Shown here in pieces: positions 9,771 through 20,465 of a DNA stretch of 64,000 nucleotides. The stretch's first letter is position 1, and the number at the start of each line of letters is the position of its first letter. Source of the stretch: Mycobacteroides franklinii (GTDB lineage: Bacteria > Actinomycetota > Actinomycetes > Mycobacteriales > Mycobacteriaceae); NCBI RefSeq assembly GCF_002013895.1, contig NZ_MAFQ01000003.1:124001-188000 (forward strand). The letters run 5' to 3'. A model generated the notes under the pieces. The model searched no databases, had not been told where the DNA came from, and saw only the letters and a program-made list of their open reading frames with translations. The position numbers were made by a program, and so were the translations under genes.

Positions 9771-10310
9771 TCACTTACCTGTCTTTCCGACCTTGCGGCG
9801 GATCTGCTCACCCTCGTAGCGAATGCCCTTGCCCTTGTACGGGTCGGGGCGACGCAGGCGGCGGATGTTGGCCGAGATCTGGCCGACCTTCTGCTTGTCG
9901 ATTCCGCTGACCGAGAACTTGGTGGGGGTCTCGACCGCGAACGTGATGCCCTCGGGCGCTTCGATCAGCACCGGGTGGCTGTAACCGAGCGCGAACTCCA
10001 GGTTCGATCCCTTGGCGACGACGCGGTAACCCACGCCGAAGATTTCCATCTTGGTGGTGTAACCCTGGGTCACACCGGTCACCAGGTTGGCGATCAGGGT
10101 GCGAGACAGTCCGTGCAGCGAGCGGCTGCGCCGCTCGTCATCGGGACGGCTCACCACAATGGCGCCATCGTCGTTGCGCGACACCGAGATCGGCTCGCTC
10201 ACTGTCAGTTCGAGAGTGCCCTTGGAACCCTTCACGGAGACGTTCTGGCCGTCGATGTTGACGTCCACTCCGGCGGGAACCAGCACTGGCTGCTTTCCAA
10301 TACGCGACAT
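9771..10310 (-). CDS. rplF: 50S ribosomal protein L6
   Basis: 179 residues, full length. L6 is a two-domain 23S rRNA-binding protein near the sarcin-ricin loop and factor-binding site. The sequence begins [17 protein letters not shown] and ends with the family signature [25 protein letters not shown]. It lies 15 bp after rpsH and runs almost directly into rplR, in the same operon. Confidence 0.98.
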   Translation of the reverse strand: MSRIGKQPVLVPAGVDVNIDGQNVSVKGSKGTLELTVSEPISVSRNDDGAIVVSRPDDERRSRSLHGLSRTLIANLVTGVTQGYTTKMEIFGVGYRVVAKGSNLEFALGYSHPVLIEAPEGITFAVETPTKFSVSGIDKQKVGQISANIRRLRRPDPYKGKGIRYEGEQIRRKVGKTGK

Positions 10311-10325
10311 GTTTGTTGTCCTCCC

Positions 10326-10724
10326 CTACCAGACGTACGCGAGGACTTCGCCGCCCACGCCCTGACGGGCTGCCTGGCGGTCGGTGAGCAAGCCTGTAGA
10401 CGTGGAGATGATCGCCACGCCGAGGCCACCGAGAACCTTGGGCAGATTGGTGGATTTTGCGTACACACGCAGACCGGGCTTCGACACGCGGCGCAAACCG
10501 GCGATGCTGCGCTCACGGCTGGGGCCGTACTTGAGCGAGACAACCAGGCTCTTACCCACGCGGGCGTCCTCGGTGCGGTAATCGGTGATGTAGCCCTCGC
10601 GCTTGAGGATCTCGGCGATGTTGGCCTTGATCTTCGAGTGCGGCAGGGTCACCTCATCGTGGTATGCCGAGTTGGCATTGCGCAGACGTGTCAGAAAGTC
10701 TGCGATCGGATCGGTCATAGTCAT
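10326..10724 (-). CDS. rpsH: 30S ribosomal protein S8
   Basis: 132 residues. S8 is a primary 16S rRNA-binding protein and, in many bacteria, the translational repressor of the spc operon. It begins [18 protein letters not shown] and ends with the family terminus [12 protein letters not shown] 10724 gives the usual family length. ATG 10736, directly behind AGAAAGG, is a possible start adding four residues. It is the first gene of the second half of the split spc operon: rpsN, normally its neighbour, is about 5.4 kb away at 16205. Confidence 0.97.
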   Translation of the reverse strand: MTMTDPIADFLTRLRNANSAYHDEVTLPHSKIKANIAEILKREGYITDYRTEDARVGKSLVVSLKYGPSRERSIAGLRRVSKPGLRVYAKSTNLPKVLGGLGVAIISTSTGLLTDRQAARQGVGGEVLAYVW

Positions 10725-10955
10725 GACAGAGTCCATCAACCTTTCTCGCCGCGGTTCCCATACAGCACGCTCGTACTGGTTCCCGTAAAGGGCCTGGTAC
10801 ATCCCATGGTGGGCCTACTGCGAAGTGATCTTCCGTATCTGACCGGGTTCGGTCAGGGGTCGTACATCGGTAGTGCTCTCCGTGGAACCCGAAATGAGAA
10901 CCTGAAAGCACATACCGACCGGCCATGGGCGAGACACAGCCCAGGCAACCGACCA

Positions 10956-10984
10956 AGTGTAGGTGACCTGGACCTACCGACCAA
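10956..10984 (-). promoter_or_regulatory. Candidate sigma-A promoter for rpsH-rplO
   Basis: On the minus strand TTGGTC (10984-10979) and TACACT (10961-10956) are separated by 17 bp, about 230 bp upstream of rpsH. The same CCTACACT context occurs in the candidate promoter before rplN. Its position between the last accessory gene and rpsH is what a ribosomal segment cut off from its original promoter would need. The call is from sequence match only. Confidence 0.55.
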
Positions 10985-11002
10985 ATCGGCGACGAAGACG
11001 CC

Positions 11003-11494
11003 TCAACTCGTCGGCGTCAAGGTGAAGGGCAACCAGTAAGTACCCGGACCATCGCCCGGGCATCCCGGCGCTTCCACCGTGAAAGTCCGCTCCCCGGAAA
11101 AGCTGCCATCGCCGTTCGGGATCAGGAAGTCTGACCTGGCCGCGGGCACCGTGCCGCCACCGCCGCAATGGAACGGATAGCTCGCGGACGATTCCCACCG
11201 ATCACTGTTCCACCGGTAATCGAACAGTGCCGGCGCGCTGGGATTGTCGGTCAGATCAGCCAGCCGCAGCCAATGGGCGACGCATCCCTGCGCGGTACAC
11301 ACGGTGGTGAAGCGTGCCGCCTGCGTCGACGGGGCCGAAGGGTCCGGCCTGCCCTCGAATGTCTGCCGCGCATGATCCAGATAGGTGTCGTAGGTGCCAT
11401 ATAGCGGCACCGGCTCAGCCCGGTCGGCACGCGCCACCGCGGCACCGGCCAAAGCCGCGATCGCCGTCAGCACCAACGCGCCGCACCTGCGCAT
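11003..11494 (-). CDS. Small secreted protein of unknown function
   Basis: 163 residues with a clear signal peptide (MRRCGALVLTAIAALAGAAVARA, cleavage after ARA). The mature part has five cysteines (VCTAQGCVAHW, FHCGGG, EAPGCPGD) that could form disulphides, and motifs such as YGTYDTYLDHARQTF and YRWNSDRWESSASYPF. It resembles small secreted mycobacterial proteins with a YDYRWN...W core, but I cannot name a family. The start is the ATG just before the signal peptide. The open frame continues upstream through gdhA only as an antisense-like shadow. It is the accessory gene nearest to rpsH. Confidence 0.7.
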   Translation of the reverse strand: MRRCGALVLTAIAALAGAAVARADRAEPVPLYGTYDTYLDHARQTFEGRPDPSAPSTQAARFTTVCTAQGCVAHWLRLADLTDNPSAPALFDYRWNSDRWESSASYPFHCGGGGTVPAARSDFLIPNGDGSFSGERTFTVEAPGCPGDGPGTYWLPFTLTPTS

Positions 11495-11550
11495 ATGCCA
11501 CTGATAACACAGCCGATGCGCGCCCGGAACCGAACGATCGAACACGATCC

Positions 11551-12933
<1,383 letters not shown>

Positions 12934-12959
12934 CTAACGAGGCGGCATCAGACCCGTCA

Positions 12960-13499
12960 TTAGGCAGGCGGTGCCGGCGCGGTGGCCAGCGCGTTGCCCT
13001 TGATGGTGTAGAAGAATGTGCCCTGTTCGGTCTGCGTCCTGATCAAGCCTGGTCCGGCGCTCTCGGGATGCCCATCGACCACTCCGACACGTGACAGCTT
13101 GGGGTTGGACCCCACCCCGTGCCAGACAGCCCATTTCCCATCCTTGACGCGTGCGTCGACCTGAACCAGCAGATCGTCACGGCCGTCCTGATCGATATCG
13201 AGCAATTCGACATCGGCGTTGCCGAGCCAACCCTTGAACGGCTCGGAGATCGTCTGCACAACCTTGCCGTCGGCGGTGCGCACCGTGATGGTGGTGGTCG
13301 CACCTTCAGGCTGGGGTGTGCTGGTCTTTTCGAAACGCAGGCCCAGCTGATCGGTGGACTGCAGCACATCGGGATCGGCACTGGCCACACCGGGAAGCGC
13401 CACTAGGGCAAGCGCTGCGAGCGCCGCCACGCCGGTTGAGCGCAACCGCGCCTTGGTGATTTCTCGTCGACCCTGCGAGACCTGCATCGGTGTGTCCAT
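12960..13499 (-). CDS. Secreted protein with one FG-GAP-like loop
   Basis: 179 residues. The signal sequence has a long basic n-region (QGRREITKARLRSTG) and a hydrophobic core ending VALPGVASA, so cleavage is likely before DPDVLQ. The mature protein contains the Asp-rich loop DIDQDGRDDLLVQVD, closely resembling the loops in the two lipoproteins at 4584-6978, and a beta-rich TTTITVRTADGKVVQT segment. The C-terminus is Ala/Pro-rich. ATG 13499 is used; ATG 13487 is an alternative. No Shine-Dalgarno is visible at either. The function is unknown. Confidence 0.7.
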   Translation of the reverse strand: MDTPMQVSQGRREITKARLRSTGVAALAALALVALPGVASADPDVLQSTDQLGLRFEKTSTPQPEGATTTITVRTADGKVVQTISEPFKGWLGNADVELLDIDQDGRDDLLVQVDARVKDGKWAVWHGVGSNPKLSRVGVVDGHPESAGPGLIRTQTEQGTFFYTIKGNALATAPAPPA

Positions 13500-13545
13500 T
13501 CGTCATAATTTGCTCAGACATGAATCCTTCGACGCCTCTCGCTGC

Positions 13546-13743
13546 CTAACCCTCCAGATCAGCGAGTTTGTCGAGCCACTGCCGGACTATCAGCAATGCG
13601 GCCTCATCACGGTATACCAGCGGCGCGACTGCCGCTAACTCAGCCATCTGTTGTGCAATGCACACGAGATGGCCGACAACTCCAGCACAGACAACGGCCC
13701 AAGAACTTTCCCGACCGCGCGATGCGATCAAGTTGCTGAACAT
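13546..13743 (-). CDS. Short open frame, possible gene remnant
   Basis: 65 codons with a cytoplasmic-looking composition (HLVCIAQQMAELAAVAPLVYRDEAALLIVRQWLDKLADLEG). The end could be the C-terminal helix region of a regulator or small enzyme. There is no ribosome binding site at the ATG and no recognisable domain. It stands at the edge of a stretch with only broken frames. It may be a real small gene, a decayed C-terminus, or chance. Confidence 0.25.
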   Translation of the reverse strand: MFSNLIASRGRESSWAVVCAGVVGHLVCIAQQMAELAAVAPLVYRDEAALLIVRQWLDKLADLEG

Positions 13744-14573
13744 TTAGCAAAGTATGCAGCCGCATCCTCGCCCATCAGTGTGGGTACACGCCCGCTCGCC
13801 CCAGAACCGGCTGGCACAGCCTTGAAGGTTGCTGCCTCGCATCATCGACGCCGTCGCGCCGGGGCGGTGACACGCCCTGCTCAGGCGCGTCCAACGGGCT
13901 CATGGGCGTACGCGCTCAGCGATGAGACACGTGAATTCCGGCTATGGCCGCTGAGATTCGCCCACGCTGATGCGCCAACCGGCGCGCGACACCCGCCCGG
14001 GCCCACATTGGTCCGGCATAGCCCATGCGGACCTACCACCGCACCCCGATCGGCGGTGGACACTCGGAGCCGGCCGGCGGTGGCGCGCTGTCCGGCTCTG
14101 CCGCGATGACGACATCCAGACCTGGGTGCGCGCGAAACGCTCCACGAACCCACCACCATCGGGCGACGGAACAGCGAGGACCAGCTCGACGAATGGGCAG
14201 GCAGCATCGCCCGGGAGAATCGTCGTTCGGTTTTGCTGTAGGGCTACCAGGATCAGCGCATCGGCGAACTGTCCGGCGTTCGCGTCACCGACCGCACCAC
14301 TGACCGCGAGTCCACTTCTCCACCATGGGGCGATAGGCAGTTCAGTCGGTTCTTTTCCTCATCGAGCACGTTGCCCATGCAACCTCTCTCGCCGTCCACG
14401 TGCGCCGCGCATTCTGCACGCACATCGCGGATCGCCGTCGTGGCTATCTGGGTGGCGCCACATGTCGACGCCGAATCAAGGAGCACGGCACCGCCGGCGA
14501 TCGTGAATATCCCCTGGCGCTCAATCGCCGATTGGGTCTTGCCGGACGTTCCCAGGTTGATCTCGTCCAGTGG
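13744..14573. other. About 830 bp without a supportable gene
   Basis: Several short frames overlap on both strands, but none has a good ribosome binding site, family motif or consistent composition. Around 14400-14580 the plus strand gives an Arg-rich peptide (RRRIKEHGTAGDREYPLALN) that looks faintly like DNA-binding or transposase sequence, but it is not convincing. The most likely explanation is decayed coding sequence between the carboxylesterase and the secreted protein gene. Confidence 0.45.
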
Positions 14574-16106
14574 TTATCGCCAGTAGCCGCACTGGTGGCT
14601 GCCGGTGAATCCCTCCTCGGGCCGGGGTGCGGGTGGCGCCAACCGCAGGAATGCTCCGCCGGGTACATATCTGGGCCATTCGGGTTGGCCCTCGACGTTG
14701 GGATTCCCGGTCTTCACGAACTGCGTCCAGTACATGATCATCTGTGCGGACAGGACTGCGGATTCCTGGTTCATGGGCCTGGACATGTCGAACAAATATC
14801 CCAGTTCCGAACCGTGCGAGGCACCCAGTGGCAACGGCGCGTCCCGATACCGCGGTTCTACCGGCGCGACCGGGTCGGCGAATTCGTAGGCATACACCGA
14901 TGCCTGTCTCGCCAACGCCTCCGCCATCGCGAAGGTTGGGCACGCGTAGCTGTTGTCGGTATCGATGGCCGCAAGCGCGGCCAGCACATTTCCGCCGAAC
15001 GCCGAGAGCGGATATCGCCGCCCCAACTCGGCCGACCGGTCCGCGTACTTGCTTTCGAGCGCACTCTGGTATTCCGCGGCGGTGCGGGGTACCGACCCGT
15101 TCTGGTACTGCTGCGCCTCAAACACCGTGGCCTCGTTGGCATTACTGCCCATGAGCACGGGGATGGGAGGCGCGGCGCCACTCACGAAGGCGTTCAAGGG
15201 CAGTCTCGGAAGCTCCGGTGTTCCCGTCACCGGGCTCATCGGCAGACCTATTCCGGTGAATTGCGGTGAATCCCGCAGGACGTCAATCGATAGCGCGCGC
15301 AAGCAACTGGCGGTGTCGGGCCCCGCGGGGCAACCCACCTCAGCCGCGTAGGCCGTGCTATCGCGGATGGCAGTGGCGACGGCTGCCTGCGCCTGGCATG
15401 GAGCGCTCTGCATAATGGCGGACCGAAACAATCCGGCAGCCTTGGGCGAGGCCATCAAGTCGCATACCGACACCCCGCCAGCCGATTGGCCGGCGATGGT
15501 CACCTGCGCGGGATCGCCCCCGAATTCGGCGATGTTGTCCTGCACCCAGCGCAGCGCGGCTTCCTGGTCCAACAGTCCGTAGTTCCCGATCACGTCGGAG
15601 AGGCCCCGGGCGGCCAAGAATCCCAACGTCCCCAACCGATAGTTGAACGTGACGACCGCAATTCCGCCTGCAGCGGCCAGCTTTCGCGTGTCGTAGCCGA
15701 CGCCATTGCCGGCTACGAAGGCACCGCCATGTATCCACACCAGCACCGGCACCTTCCCCTCGGTGTGCCGGGGCATGGTCACCGTGAGAAGCAGGCAGTC
15801 CTCGTTCTGCGGCAGATCGCTCTCGTGTCCCGGTTGTGGACATTCGACCCCCGGGCCGGTGGCATCACGGGTCTCCGACCACGGCGAAACGGGACCCGGC
15901 TCGGTGAATCGTCGCGGGCCCACCGGCGGTGCCGCGTAGGGGATGGCGGAGAAAACACGAACCTCGTCGTCGACATGTCCACGGACCGCACCCGCACGGG
16001 TGTTGACGATCGCGGGATCGGCAGCCGTGGTGGGGCTGCACGACACGGCTGCCAGGACAACCAGTACCGCCATCAGCAGCCGCGTCACGTCACGCTTATC
16101 GGGCAC
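14574..16106 (-). CDS. Type-B carboxylesterase, putative lipoprotein
   Basis: About 510 residues of the carboxylesterase/lipase alpha/beta-hydrolase family. The oxyanion-hole segment (VLVWIHGGAFVAGNG), nucleophile elbow (TIAGQSAGGVS), the YRLGTLGFL strand and the His region (LGASHGSELGYLFDM) are all present. The N-terminus has a hydrophobic stretch and Cys (LLMAVLVVLAAVSC), which may be a lipobox and suggests an envelope-attached esterase. The start is uncertain: GTG 16106, GTG 16088 or ATG 16073. No Shine-Dalgarno is clear. The substrate is unknown. It is the first accessory gene after the rpsN terminator. Confidence 0.85.
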   Translation of the reverse strand: MPDKRDVTRLLMAVLVVLAAVSCSPTTAADPAIVNTRAGAVRGHVDDEVRVFSAIPYAAPPVGPRRFTEPGPVSPWSETRDATGPGVECPQPGHESDLPQNEDCLLLTVTMPRHTEGKVPVLVWIHGGAFVAGNGVGYDTRKLAAAGGIAVVTFNYRLGTLGFLAARGLSDVIGNYGLLDQEAALRWVQDNIAEFGGDPAQVTIAGQSAGGVSVCDLMASPKAAGLFRSAIMQSAPCQAQAAVATAIRDSTAYAAEVGCPAGPDTASCLRALSIDVLRDSPQFTGIGLPMSPVTGTPELPRLPLNAFVSGAAPPIPVLMGSNANEATVFEAQQYQNGSVPRTAAEYQSALESKYADRSAELGRRYPLSAFGGNVLAALAAIDTDNSYACPTFAMAEALARQASVYAYEFADPVAPVEPRYRDAPLPLGASHGSELGYLFDMSRPMNQESAVLSAQMIMYWTQFVKTGNPNVEGQPEWPRYVPGGAFLRLAPPAPRPEEGFTGSHQCGYWR

Positions 16107-16160
16107 GGGCGCAAGCGTAATGGCCGTGGGGCCCAACAGACTCCAAGACGGCGGAGACGA

Positions 16161-16195
16161 CAATAGGCCGGGACGGATGCCGTCCCGGCCTATTG
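16161..16195 (-). terminator. Intrinsic terminator after rpsN
   Basis: A perfect 16-bp stem (CAATAGGCCGGGACGG and its complement) closes on a 3-nt loop and begins 9 bp after the rpsN stop. Read on the minus strand the T-tract is weak (TCGTCT). It marks the end of the rplN-rplX-rplE-rpsN transcript and is the physical break in the spc operon. Confidence 0.8.
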
Positions 16196-16204
16196 CTCAG
16201 TGAC

Positions 16205-16390
16205 TTACCAGCTGCTCTTGCGGATGCCCGGCAGCTCGCCCGCGTGTGCCATCTCCCGCAGGCAGATTCGGCACAGGCCGAACTTGCGGAACACCGCGTG
16301 CGGACGTCCACACCGGTTGCACCGGGTGTACGCGCGCACCGCGAACTTAGGCTTCTTGTTGGCCTTATTGACCAGCGCAGTCTTCGCCAT
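16205..16390 (-). CDS. rpsN: 30S ribosomal protein S14, zinc-binding type
   Basis: 61 residues, the short zinc-ribbon (type Z) S14. Two CxxC pairs are visible (CNRCGRPH and CRICLREMA), which bind one zinc in the small-subunit head. The ATG follows the rplE stop directly. In other bacteria rpsH comes next. Here a terminator and accessory genes follow. Confidence 0.98.
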   Translation of the reverse strand: MAKTALVNKANKKPKFAVRAYTRCNRCGRPHAVFRKFGLCRICLREMAHAGELPGIRKSSW

Positions 16391-16981
16391 CTACTTCTTC
16401 GCTCCCTGCTCAAGTTCTTTGAAGGGGAAACCGAGTTGCCGCAGCAGCGCCCGCCCCTCGTCGTCGGTGGTCGCCGAGGTGACGACGGTGATGTCCATGC
16501 CCCGCGGGCGGTCAATGGAGTCCACGTCGATCTCGTGGAACATCGACTGCTCGGTGAGACCGAAGGTGTAGTTGCCCTTGCCGTCGAACTGCTTGGGCGA
16601 CAGGCCACGGAAGTCCCTGATACGCGGCAGCGCGATGGACACGAGGCGGTCCAGGAACTCCCACATGCGGTCGCCGCGCAGTGTGACGCGCGCTCCGATC
16701 GGCATGCCCTCACGCAGCTTGAACTGCGCGATGGACTTGCGGGCCTTGCGGATCTCCGGCTTCTGGCCGGTAATCAGGGCCAGGTCGGCGACGGCGCCGT
16801 TGATGAGCTTGGCGTCACGTGCCGCGTCGCCGACACCCATGTTGACGATGACCTTCACAACGCCCGGGATCTGCATCACGTTGGCGTAGTTGAACTCGTC
16901 GTTCAGCGCGGTCTTGATCTCTTCGCGGTAGCGCGTCTTCAGACGCGGAGGCGTATTCACGGTGTTCTCGGTGGTGGTCAT
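16391..16981 (-). CDS. rplE: 50S ribosomal protein L5
   Basis: 196 residues. L5 anchors 5S rRNA and contacts the P-site tRNA in the central protuberance. The family blocks [37 protein letters not shown] and [16 protein letters not shown] are intact. The N-terminal nine residues (MTTTENTVN) are a non-conserved extension. The start codon overlaps the rplX stop by one base (ATGA), indicating coupled translation. Confidence 0.98.
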   Translation of the reverse strand: MTTTENTVNTPPRLKTRYREEIKTALNDEFNYANVMQIPGVVKVIVNMGVGDAARDAKLINGAVADLALITGQKPEIRKARKSIAQFKLREGMPIGARVTLRGDRMWEFLDRLVSIALPRIRDFRGLSPKQFDGKGNYTFGLTEQSMFHEIDVDSIDRPRGMDITVVTSATTDDEGRALLRQLGFPFKELEQGAKK

Positions 16982-17298
16982 CAGATGTCCTTCCCGTTGC
17001 GGCGGGAGATACGGACCTTCTTGCCGGTCTCTTCGTCGATGCGGTAGCCAATGCGGGTCGGCTTGCCGTCGGAGTCGATCACCATCACGTTCGAGACGTG
17101 GATGGCGGCCTCCTGCGTAACGATGCCGCCGGAGGATGCGCCGCGCTCATTTGCCGACTGGGGGGTGTGCTTCTTGATCCGGTTGACGCCCTCGACGAGG
17201 ACCCGGTTGCGCTCGGGGTAGGCCGCGATGACCTTGCCCTTGGCGCCCTTGTCCTTACCGGCGATGACGAGAACGGTGTCGCCCTTGTGCACCTTCAT
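16981..17298 (-). CDS. rplX: 50S ribosomal protein L24
   Basis: 105 residues. L24 is an assembly initiator that binds the 5' domain of 23S rRNA. The KOW motif is at the N-terminus ([40 protein letters not shown] is spread over residues 4-45). The C-terminal part [20 protein letters not shown] is conserved. It follows rplN without a gap. Confidence 0.98.
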   Translation of the reverse strand: MKVHKGDTVLVIAGKDKGAKGKVIAAYPERNRVLVEGVNRIKKHTPQSANERGASSGGIVTQEAAIHVSNVMVIDSDGKPTRIGYRIDEETGKKVRISRRNGKDI

Positions 17299-17667
17299 TT
17301 ACAGCACCTCCGGGGCGAGCGAAACGATCTTCATGAACTTCTTGTCGCGCAGCTCGCGACCGACGGGCCCGAAGATACGGGTGCCACGGGGGTCGTTGTC
17401 GGCCTTGATGATGACGGCGGCGTTCTCATCGAACTTGATGTAGCTGCCATCCGGGCGGCGACGCTCTTTGACGGTACGGACTACGACGGCTTTCACAACG
17501 TCTCCACGCTTGACGGTGCCTCCGGGGACGGCGTCCTTGACGGTCGCCACAATGATGTCCCCGATTCCCGCATAGCGTCGCGACGAGCCACCGAGCACGC
17601 GGATGCACAAGATTTCCTTGGCACCGGTGTTATCGGCGACCTTCAGCCGTGACTCCTGCTGAATCAC
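17299..17667 (-). CDS. rplN: 50S ribosomal protein L14
   Basis: 122 residues, full length. L14 forms part of the intersubunit bridge. The signature [19 protein letters not shown] begins the protein and [23 protein letters not shown] ends it. It is the first gene of rplN-rplX-rplE-rpsN. AGGAGAGACC precedes the start, and a promoter-like element lies 160-190 bp upstream. Confidence 0.98.
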   Translation of the reverse strand: MIQQESRLKVADNTGAKEILCIRVLGGSSRRYAGIGDIIVATVKDAVPGGTVKRGDVVKAVVVRTVKERRRPDGSYIKFDENAAVIIKADNDPRGTRIFGPVGRELRDKKFMKIVSLAPEVL

Positions 17668-17824
17668 TGGTCTCTCCTCATTGACCTGGATTTGGATGTG
17701 CGGCGGATACCGACCCGACGCACGCGGTCATGTTGTCTCCAGGGCACGCGTCATCCCCGGGTTTTCACCTGATGGGAATGCCTACCTGTCCCGGGGCGCC
17801 AAGCACCCACAAGACAACCGCTCT

Positions 17825-17854
17825 AGTGTAGGCGAACCTGCAGGTGAAACCCAA
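17825..17854 (-). promoter_or_regulatory. Candidate sigma-A promoter for rplN-rpsN
   Basis: On the minus strand TTGGGT (17854-17849) and TACACT (17830-17825) are separated by 18 bp. This gives a leader of about 150 nt before rplN. The extended CCTACACT matches the candidate promoter before rpsH. The position fits a ribosomal unit separated from the S10 operon by the 3.8-kb insert. Confidence 0.5.
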
Positions 17855-17935
17855 ATCGCCGCTTCCCTGGGGTCGACACGCCAATTCCCGGCGGTTTCGT
17901 ATCGCATGCGTCCGCCACGAGCGGGCGTGTCGGCG

Positions 17936-19279
17936 TCAGGAAAAGGCCGAGCCCTGCTCGCGATCCAGGTAGGTGTCCGACTTGTTCTTGAGGAATACCA
18001 GGTAGACCAGCAGCGAGATCGCGATGCACACCGTCACGTACGCGATGAACAGCGGAACCTGACCGCGTTCCTTGAGCGCCTGATAGATCAGCGGCGCGGT
18101 ACCGCCGAACACCGAGTTCGCCAGCGCGTATCCCACCCCGACCCCCAGTGCGCGCACACGCGATGGGAACAGTTCGGATTTAACCAGCGCGTTGATCGAG
18201 GTGTAGCCGGTCAAGATCACGTAGGAGACGGCGACCAGAAGAAACGAGGCGATCGGTGAATGCGTCTGAGGCAGGTAGGTGATGAGGAAGTACGTGTAGA
18301 TGATTCCGCCGAAGCCAAACCACAGCAGCAGCGGCTTGCGCCCGACCTTGTCGCTGATGATGCCGCCGACGGGCTGCAGCAGCATCAGGAAAATGAGACC
18401 CGCCAAGTTGATCCAGGTGGCCGCCATCGCGTGGTCCTTGTAGGCGGTCTTGACCATTGCGGGTGCGTTAACGCTGTAGGTGTAGAAGGCCAGGGTGCCG
18501 CCCATCGTGATGAGGAAGCACAGCAGCAGTGGTTTCCAGTACCCGGTGAGCAGTTCGCGGATCGATCCGGCGCCGGTGTCCTCGCCCGCCTTGATGGCGG
18601 CCAGCTGTTCCTCACTGAGCGACTCGTCCATGGTGCGCCGCAGCCAGTACACGACGATCGCGGCCACGCCGCCAACGGCAAAGGCTATGCGCCAACCGAA
18701 TTCATGAACCTGCTCATTGTCGAAGACCGTCAGGATGATCAGCAAGGTGAATTGGGCGAGCACATGGCCGCCCACCAGGGTCACGTACTGGAAGGACGAG
18801 AAGAATCCGCGTCGCTCACGCGTGGCCGCCTCCGACATATACGTCGCCGAGGTCCCGTACTCACCTCCCGTCGCGAAGCCCTGCACCAGCCTGCACAGGA
18901 TCAACACGATCGGGGCAGCCATCCCGATGCTGGTGCGCGATGGCACCAGGGCGATGACCATCGAGCAGGCCGCCATCAGCGCAACGCTCACAATCAGTGC
19001 GGCACGGCGGCCATGCCGGTCGGCGAACCGGCCGAAAAACCAGGATCCCAACGGCCGGGTGATGAAGGTGACCGCGAAGATCGCATACACGTAGACCGTC
19101 GAGTTCTCATCGGTCTCGTCAAAGAATTGCTTCTCGAAGTACATCGCGAAAACGGTGTAGACGTAGACGTCGTACCACTCGACGAGGTTGCCGGACGATC
19201 CTCTGATGGTGTTCCAGATCGCGCGACGAGTCTGCGCCCGATCCGAGGGGGTTGGTGTGTCAGCAGCAGAAACGGCCAT
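17936..19279 (-). CDS. MFS transporter, metabolite:H+ symporter type
   Basis: 447 residues with about 12 hydrophobic segments. The N-terminal IRGSSGNLVEWYDVYVYT, the loop FGRFADRHGRRAAL and FATGGEYGTSATYMSEAA mark the MHS subfamily (KgtP/ProP/ShiA-like), which imports organic acids or osmolytes with protons. The substrate is not predictable. It lies 6 bp behind the cutinase gene on the same strand, so the two are likely cotranscribed. That would fit uptake of an acid released by the cutinase-like esterase (inference). Confidence 0.88.
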   Translation of the reverse strand: MAVSAADTPTPSDRAQTRRAIWNTIRGSSGNLVEWYDVYVYTVFAMYFEKQFFDETDENSTVYVYAIFAVTFITRPLGSWFFGRFADRHGRRAALIVSVALMAACSMVIALVPSRTSIGMAAPIVLILCRLVQGFATGGEYGTSATYMSEAATRERRGFFSSFQYVTLVGGHVLAQFTLLIILTVFDNEQVHEFGWRIAFAVGGVAAIVVYWLRRTMDESLSEEQLAAIKAGEDTGAGSIRELLTGYWKPLLLCFLITMGGTLAFYTYSVNAPAMVKTAYKDHAMAATWINLAGLIFLMLLQPVGGIISDKVGRKPLLLWFGFGGIIYTYFLITYLPQTHSPIASFLLVAVSYVILTGYTSINALVKSELFPSRVRALGVGVGYALANSVFGGTAPLIYQALKERGQVPLFIAYVTVCIAISLLVYLVFLKNKSDTYLDREQGSAFS

Positions 19280-19285
19280 GCAGAG

Positions 19286-20293
19286 TTACTGACCACCAGA
19301 TCCCGGGCCCGGCGGCGGGCCGTGCCGGGCCGGGTCGGGGGCAGGGACAGTGCTGATCACCGCGGCAGGAACATCTGCCGCGGGGCCGTCGGTGGTCGGC
19401 AGCATCCACGCGGGCACCCGTCGGGAGGTCGAAGCCGCCACCGGCTTGGGCGTGGAGGACGGCGCCGGCGATGAGGTCGGTGACGGTACGGGCGTGGCCG
19501 TCGTCGTCGTTCCGCTCAGCGGGCTGGCGCTCTTGGACGTCGAGGTCGGGGTTCCCGAAGCGCTCGTGGAACTGCTGCTGGAGGCGGCCGCCGCACGACT
19601 ACTGGCGGCGACGGCGGTCAGCCGGTTGACGACGAAGTCGGCGGCCTTATCGGCTGATCCGTCCGATTTGTACTGCATGTGCGGACCCAGGCCACCACCG
19701 TTCGGGTCGCAGATGCCGTCACCGGGATTGCAGATGTCGATGATCTTGCTGCGCTGGTCGTCCCTGATCGACAGGTCGAGGTTCATGCCGGCGACCTGCC
19801 AGTTCTTCGGGTTTCCGATCAATACGATTGCCGCGACACGTTTTTCGAGGTCCGCCGGGAGCGGATTGTTGAAGGTAAGGCCCGTCCCGTTCTTACCGAA
19901 CAGCACGTCGACGACGGCCGCACCCTGGGAAAACCCGCCCAGGACGAACTGCGTGTTCGGGCAGTTTCGGGCCACTTCCTGGACGTGGGAACTCATGTCG
20001 TTGGCGCCGTCGCCGGCACGCACCCAATCAAAACTGGCGGGGTAATTGACGGCATAGATATCGACGGATCTGCCGGAAAGCCGGTCGGTCAGCTCGTCGG
20101 TGAATGCCTTTCCCACATCGCCCAACCCCGGCGAATCGTTGGTCCCGCGCGCGAATGACACATCCACATCCGGACACCCCGCGGCCTTGGCGATTGCGGA
20201 GTTCTCCGTTTGAGTGGCAAGTACCGCGGCGACCGCCGCAGATACCGCGAAAATCGAAACCCCGACCGATCCACGTGTGACGTATCGGTTCAT
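19286..20293 (-). CDS. Cutinase-family secreted esterase with Ser/Pro/Thr-rich tail
   Basis: 335 residues. An N-terminal signal segment (residues 11-27) is followed by the cutinase fold: Ser122 in GGFSQGA, an Asp in NPGDGICD (about 192), and His205 in GPHMQY. Cys40 and the Cys111/Cys189/Cys196 set can make the conserved disulphides. After about residue 230 comes a 100-residue tail rich in Ala, Ser, Thr and Pro, as in some mycobacterial culture-filtrate cutinases. The tail may span the cell wall. Family members hydrolyse cutin-like polyesters or act as phospholipases/thioesterases. It is located in the gap between the S10 and spc ribosomal operons. Confidence 0.92.
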   Translation of the reverse strand: MNRYVTRGSVGVSIFAVSAAVAAVLATQTENSAIAKAAGCPDVDVSFARGTNDSPGLGDVGKAFTDELTDRLSGRSVDIYAVNYPASFDWVRAGDGANDMSSHVQEVARNCPNTQFVLGGFSQGAAVVDVLFGKNGTGLTFNNPLPADLEKRVAAIVLIGNPKNWQVAGMNLDLSIRDDQRSKIIDICNPGDGICDPNGGGLGPHMQYKSDGSADKAADFVVNRLTAVAASSRAAAASSSSSTSASGTPTSTSKSASPLSGTTTTATPVPSPTSSPAPSSTPKPVAASTSRRVPAWMLPTTDGPAADVPAAVISTVPAPDPARHGPPPGPGSGGQ

Positions 20294-20441
20294 TCGTCCA
20301 GCGTAGACAGCGATGCCTGCACATTCACAGTCTTGAAGTGATCCGGAAACGACTCTTACCGGGCCCTTACTCCGGCCTAATCTGCCTGCCCCCGCCTACT
20401 CGGTTCCTACCCACTCAGTGGACACCGGCGTCATCTGAAAC

Positions 20442-20455
20442 TGAAACACGTTCTA
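20442..20455 (+). promoter_or_regulatory. KstR-like operator
   Basis: TGAAACACGTTCTA fits the published mycobacterial KstR pattern TnnAACnnGTTnnA at every fixed position. It lies 10 bp before the GTG of the alpha/beta hydrolase, where a repressor would block initiation. KstR controls cholesterol catabolism, so this suggests a steroid link. Identity as KstR rather than another TetR protein is inferred. Confidence 0.5.
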
Positions 20456-20465
20456 CTCTTGTCGA

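Noticed and set aside
14400..14580. Transposase remnant
   Set aside because: The Arg-rich peptide lacks DDE or HUH motifs and terminal inverted repeats; kept only as a weak possibility in the degenerate stretch.
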